A DNA stretch of 64,000 nucleotides. Origin: Peltaster fructicola. Its lineage: Eukaryota; Ascomycota; Dothideomycetes. The translations under genes and the position numbers were made by a program. Positions within the stretch are counted from its first letter, which is position 1. Every line of letters starts with the position of its first letter. Location: assembly GCA_001592805.2 (NCBI GenBank), contig CP051141.1, positions 2,294,001-2,358,000 on the forward strand. The letters are read 5' to 3'. Below the pieces are notes generated by a model. It was not told the origin of the DNA. It worked only from the letters and a program-made list of their open reading frames with translations, and searched no databases. Shown here in pieces: positions 60,037 through 64,000 of the stretch.

Positions 60037-62406
60037 GTGTCACTCCAAATCCCTCGAACGCTTCGTAACGACCGCCACGAGACCCACGAACGGTATACGA
60101 CACCATTGTTACAGCAGCAACAAGAGCAGGCCTCAGCATACTATCGTCAACAGCTTCAGCTGCTATCTAGGCCGTCATCGTCATCAGGACACAGCACACA
60201 TTCCCTACGGCGCACAGCAAGATCCAACCCGCAAGCTTCTCGTCTACGATCGAGCTCGGCTGATTCGCCTACAAGACTTCTAGCAGCAGTTACTGAAGAC
60301 AAGCCAGAAGCCGAGCCTACAAGACATCATCGGCGCACAGTATCTGAAGCTTTCAAATTACCTGACGATAAGCCACACCCTGCTCTACGCATATCCGGGC
60401 GAACACACTCTGCTATTTTGTACGCACTCGAAGAAGCAATCAGAAACCCAAATCCATTCACACCAGACTGGGAGGAAGAGAACGCACAAATGTCAGACCT
60501 GGGCGGTGGCCGCACTTCCAATGGCGGGCCCGTGCCGGTCTCCTCAGCATCGTCAGTGCCGGCGGGCTTAAAGACACCTCGCGATGTCATGCGCGATCGT
60601 CGCGCGCGCGAAGCAAGACGAGTAGAGGAAGCGAAGCTGGAAGATCAGCGTCGACGACAGCAAGAAGACGAAAGGAGGAAGAGTGCTGAAAGGAGAGCGC
60701 TCGCCGCGACTGGAGGAGCAAGAGCCAGTGCTGCGTCGTCACAATATACGCCTGACATCAGTGCACAACAAGGGGCATTCGCAGGTTCCAGGCTGAGTGG
60801 CAGTGGTCAAGTCGCTAGTAGTGCAGACTATGGTGCGCCCACAGGACGTGCTGATGCGACCTACTCTTCACAAGGTCGACGATCGACCGGCACAAGCCAA
60901 GCACAAGATCAGCCGAGACCTGCACCGACGGCTGCTTCATCGAGTCGTCGTGCCCAGTCCGCGCAGCCCAAACAAGCAGCACAACCACAGCCTAGTTCAG
61001 CACCGCCTGAGCAACCTGCAGCAGAGCCTCGAGCGTCCACGTTTCCACATGCATTCGAGCGATGGGAGCAATTGTCCTCGCATTGGGAAGGACTGACATC
61101 CTACTGGCTTAAGAGGCTCGACGCTGATGCTGAGGAGATTTCGAGGACGGTGCCATCGGCTGCAGCCATGTCGCGACAGATCACAGACTTGTCTGCTGCT
61201 GGCGCAAATCTTTTCCATGCTGTGGTTGAGCTTCAAAGACTACGAGCAAGTAGTGAGCGGAAGTTTCAGCGATGGTTCTTCGAGACACGTGCCGATACTG
61301 AGCGGGATCGAGAGGTCAAAGCACAGCTTGAGCAACAACTTCAGGCAGAACGTGCTGAGCGACAAAGAGCCGCCAAAGAACGTGTTGACATCGACATCGC
61401 TGCAGAGAACGCAAGAAGAGAGGTCGCAGAGATGCGGCGTGAGCTCATGATCTCGAAGGAGGAAGCACGTCGTGCTTGGGAAGAGCTAGGCAGACGTAAT
61501 CAGGAGACTCTAGAGCTTGCTGAAAGTCTCAAGGCTGGCAAGATGACCATCGTCAGTGGTATGCAAGTACTCCCTATCTTCAGCGGACCGAGCAGGACCG
61601 CAAGCGCCAGTCAACGTCCGGCGACAAGAGATGGCGCTTCTCAGTTTGACGCGACTCCTGGGATCAACACAGCTGGCGCGGCTGGGTTGAGAAGTCCTGC
61701 AGATGACGACTACTACGACCAAGCCGAGAGTCCAACGAACACGGACCCTTTCACCGAGGGCAGACAACAATTACACCATGAGCCCGGAGTGTCGTCTCTA
61801 GCCACTGGCACGTACCAGCCGAGCTTCCATGCTACCAGCGGACCACTGCCATCACAGCCTGCGTATGGCAGTCCTAGTCAGCGACCTTCGTCAGCTGGAC
61901 AACAAGCCACACCGAGAGCAACGCAGCAACATCTGCCCGTAACGACCGCTGACGACCCGGAACACTTTTATCAACAGGCTCATCATGACCCACAGTCACG
62001 CACGCCCGTCACAGCACAGCGACGCCAGCCACAGCCTGTAGCAAGACATGATGAGCATGATCTCAATTCCGAATCAGAAGATTGGGAGGCAGAAGCAGAT
62101 ACGCAGCGACAACGAGAGCTTGCCGATCGTTATGGTCTTGGTGGTGCTGCACATCCTACAGCACTCACGCAGATCCCGCCAGAAGCCCCGACAGTTCCTG
62201 CAACAAGTGCCGCAGCAATGGCAACCTACGGCCCGACTGTCGTAGAGCCTCATGGTGCAGCTACGCTCGGCGCTGAGCCTGACTATGAAGGCAGTGGCTA
62301 CGATGGATGGGAGAATCTTGGTGCGAGGAGCACTCACCATCCTACACGATTGAGCGACGTGCTTGAGGAGGAAGAGGAGAGAAGCAGTCGAAGGACAGCA
62401 GAGTGA
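60037..62406 (+). CDS. Coiled-coil, disordered protein of unknown function; start unresolved
   Basis: A frame of 789 codons that opens at a GTG, not an ATG. Order: Gln-rich start (LLQQQQEQASAYYRQQLQLL), Ser/Arg-rich linker, a conserved-looking helix (SGRTHSAILYALEEAIRNPN), a charged Arg/Glu coiled coil (about 185-225), low complexity, then WEQLSSHWEGLTSYWLKRLD and a long coiled coil (about 420-505, RKFQRWFFETRADTERDREV). The C-terminal third is disordered and ends in an acidic helix (DVLEEEEERSSRR). This resembles conserved filamentous-fungal proteins of unknown role. No ATG lies in frame in the first 150 codons, so an upstream exon, a base error or a non-ATG start must be assumed. Confidence 0.75.
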   Translation: MSLQIPRTLRNDRHETHERYTTPLLQQQQEQASAYYRQQLQLLSRPSSSSGHSTHSLRRTARSNPQASRLRSSSADSPTRLLAAVTEDKPEAEPTRHHRRTVSEAFKLPDDKPHPALRISGRTHSAILYALEEAIRNPNPFTPDWEEENAQMSDLGGGRTSNGGPVPVSSASSVPAGLKTPRDVMRDRRAREARRVEEAKLEDQRRRQQEDERRKSAERRALAATGGARASAASSQYTPDISAQQGAFAGSRLSGSGQVASSADYGAPTGRADATYSSQGRRSTGTSQAQDQPRPAPTAASSSRRAQSAQPKQAAQPQPSSAPPEQPAAEPRASTFPHAFERWEQLSSHWEGLTSYWLKRLDADAEEISRTVPSAAAMSRQITDLSAAGANLFHAVVELQRLRASSERKFQRWFFETRADTERDREVKAQLEQQLQAERAERQRAAKERVDIDIAAENARREVAEMRRELMISKEEARRAWEELGRRNQETLELAESLKAGKMTIVSGMQVLPIFSGPSRTASASQRPATRDGASQFDATPGINTAGAAGLRSPADDDYYDQAESPTNTDPFTEGRQQLHHEPGVSSLATGTYQPSFHATSGPLPSQPAYGSPSQRPSSAGQQATPRATQQHLPVTTADDPEHFYQQAHHDPQSRTPVTAQRRQPQPVARHDEHDLNSESEDWEAEADTQRQRELADRYGLGGAAHPTALTQIPPEAPTVPATSAAAMATYGPTVVEPHGAATLGAEPDYEGSGYDGWENLGARSTHHPTRLSDVLEEEEERSSRRTAE

Positions 62407-62922
62407 TAACGTGCGAGGCATAGTGCGAGGTAGCTTACAGATTTTGCAGGCGTTCAAGCGAGCATGAACAACACAGCACGACTGGAGAGCAGAGGAGTAT
62501 TGGGCAGATCGGCAAGGCTCTGTGCATAATGTGTTTTTGCCTTTCGATATCTTGTCGATTGAAGTACTGGGCATAGCACGGCGATGGGGATAGTCGGCGA
62601 GTGGCATCTCGTCGGCTTGTAAATTGAGTTCATATATCTTGCAAACATCACATCTGATGACTCTGCGTGTTGAAAATGCATCACCTTGTGCTCGAGATCC
62701 GTGTAACCGGACGAGAAGGTCGAAGGGCTTCCTGTTTGGCTGGCTAACTCGCCCGGCGTGCGACGCGTGGCCAACTTTTGAAGCTAGCATGACATCGTCC
62801 ATCATTCACTGCGTTCGTGAAGCATCGTGACGACGAGCTTCGGTATCTATGACTGTCCATGGCGGTAACGTCGGTCATTCATTTCTATAAACCAACCTCA
62901 CTGCGGTAATGGGCTGTTCATC
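62407..62922. other. Intergenic
   Basis: No feature beyond the expected terminator of the coiled-coil gene and promoter of the potassium channel. Confidence 0.4.
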
Positions 62923-64000
62923 ATGTCTGCCGCAGATACTGGAAACGAAGGTCGAATCAAGCAAGCAGCTCAACAAGCTGATCAAGATCAAGATCAAGAT
63001 GGATCAACAACCCAGGACTACACCGACTCTGGAGAGTACTGGACATGGAGCACTCTATCGCCTTTGTTGGCCGGCACTTTCGGTCCAATGGCCACTGCCT
63101 TCAGTATATGCGCTCTTGTCTACGGTTGGCGAGAGTATCTACCTCCGGGTACTGTCGAAGCTGATGCTTCGGCTTTGAGTGATCCTCACTGGCTTGTATG
63201 GCGGCGATGTATCTATGAGTCAAGAGGCTGACTACTAACAGATCGCAATCAATGCTCTTTCTCTGGCCGCGGCTCTTGCTGGGAATCTAGCTTTGCTGCT
63301 CAACATGGCAGCACGACTACGCTTCACCATCGCACAGCCTATCACGATAGGAGGCTTTTACCTGGCGAGCGTACTACTGATTGCAGACATGGCAGCTCTG
63401 ACGTCCTCGGGAGACTATCGCATCGACTGGGCACCTGCTGAGCCTTCTCAGTCTCATACACTGACGAGTGCCTTCTACTACGCGACGTTTGCAGCCGGAC
63501 TGTACTTTATCATCGCCAGTCTGATGTGTCTAACAGTATATGGTGCTAACAAACGCTATTATGACAAGAGCTTTAGCCTGAGCAGGTCTCAGAGAACACT
63601 AATGCTGCAGACTATGTCGTTCTTCATCTATCTCTTGTTGGGTGCGCTTGTATGGAGCAAGATCGAAGGCTGGAAGTACCTTGACGCTGTCTACTGGGCT
63701 GACACAACCTTGCTAACGGTCGGCACTGGAGATTTCTATCCTCAGACTGCCGTTGGACAGGGTCTGCTCTTTCCTTTTGCCATCGGTGGCATTCTCATCC
63801 TTGGTCTCGTTGTTGGAAGCATCAGAACGTTGGTTCTCGAGAGAGGCGAAGAGAAGATGGCGGCTAAGATCACGGAGAAGCGTCGTGACACGGCGATAAA
63901 CCATGTCGATGTAAAGCACCAGACGATCAAGATCGGTATCCTTGCGAAAGCGCAATTCGTCATCAAACCAAATATGCTACCAGCACATCGTCGAGGCGAG
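62923..64000 (+). CDS. TOK1: TOK-type outward-rectifier potassium channel, N-terminal part
   Basis: Exons 62923-63195 and 63242 to beyond the window, with a 46-nt intron (CTAAC next to the acceptor). The 344 residues seen hold a polar N-terminus, spans LLAGTFGPMATAFSICALVY, AINALSLAAALAGNLALLL, PITIGGFYLASVLLIADM, FYYATFAAGLYFIIASL and MLQTMSFFIYLLLGALVW, then the first pore loop with the potassium filter TVGTGDFYP near residues 250-258 and the next span (FAIGGILILGLVVGSIRTLV). Fungal TOK channels have eight spans and two pores; the second pore lies outside the window. They sit in the plasma membrane and release K+ on depolarisation. Confidence 0.92.

Noticed and set aside
1-64000. Transposons, virus-derived elements, CRISPR arrays, rRNA, tRNA
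   Set aside because: Looked for terminal repeats, transposase, polymerase or capsid-like proteins, regular spacer arrays and tRNA B-box sequences; none was seen by eye.

Overview
This window is nuclear DNA of a filamentous ascomycete, most likely a Dothideomycete of the Mycosphaerellales/Capnodiales type. The evidence is short GT-AG introns (mostly 44-82 nt, with CTAAC/CTGAC branch sites), compact gene spacing, a cell-wall alpha-1,3-glucan synthase, and a mating-type region whose neighbours (APN2, COX13, APC5, and a PH-domain gene on the other side) match what is known of that group. I recognise no transposon, virus-derived element, CRISPR array, rRNA or tRNA. Placement below order level is inference.

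Layout. 1-6 kb: the start of a GH76 wall mannosidase, a six-span membrane protein and a small glycine-rich gene, separated by gene-poor DNA with decayed minisatellites. 6.7-9 kb: poly(A)-binding protein PAB1. 9-11.9 kb: a long non-coding stretch with one uncertain multi-exon gene. 11.9-19.1 kb: the 2410-residue alpha-1,3-glucan synthase. 19.6-31.7 kb: ERG27-type sterol reductase, a DUF3433 membrane protein, an F-box protein, a short DED1-like helicase, the Sec61 gamma subunit SSS1 and a DCAF11/LEC14B WD40 protein. 32.2-44.3 kb: the MAT neighbourhood, made of an NVJ2-like lipid-transfer protein, a homeodomain-like gene, MAT1-2-1 (HMG box), APN2, APC5 and COX13. 44.5-58.6 kb: an acidic nuclear protein, ISD11, NOP6, an MFS transporter, CIA30, a RIM2-type carrier, an EGF-like membrane protein, a decayed Zn-cluster regulator, deoxyribose-phosphate aldolase and a metallo-beta-lactamase-fold protein. 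60-64 kb: a coiled-coil protein and the first part of a TOK-type potassium channel.

Themes. Mitochondrial and Fe-S genes cluster at 43-52 kb (COX13, ISD11, CIA30, RIM2), mostly as divergent or convergent pairs. The strain carries the MAT1-2 idiomorph, and the most interesting locus is the homeodomain-like gene next to MAT1-2-1, whose last intron ends in CG instead of AG. Several conserved genes (F-box, DCAF11, APN2, EGF-like protein) carry isolated one-base frameshifts, which may be residual assembly errors and should be settled before any is called a pseudogene.
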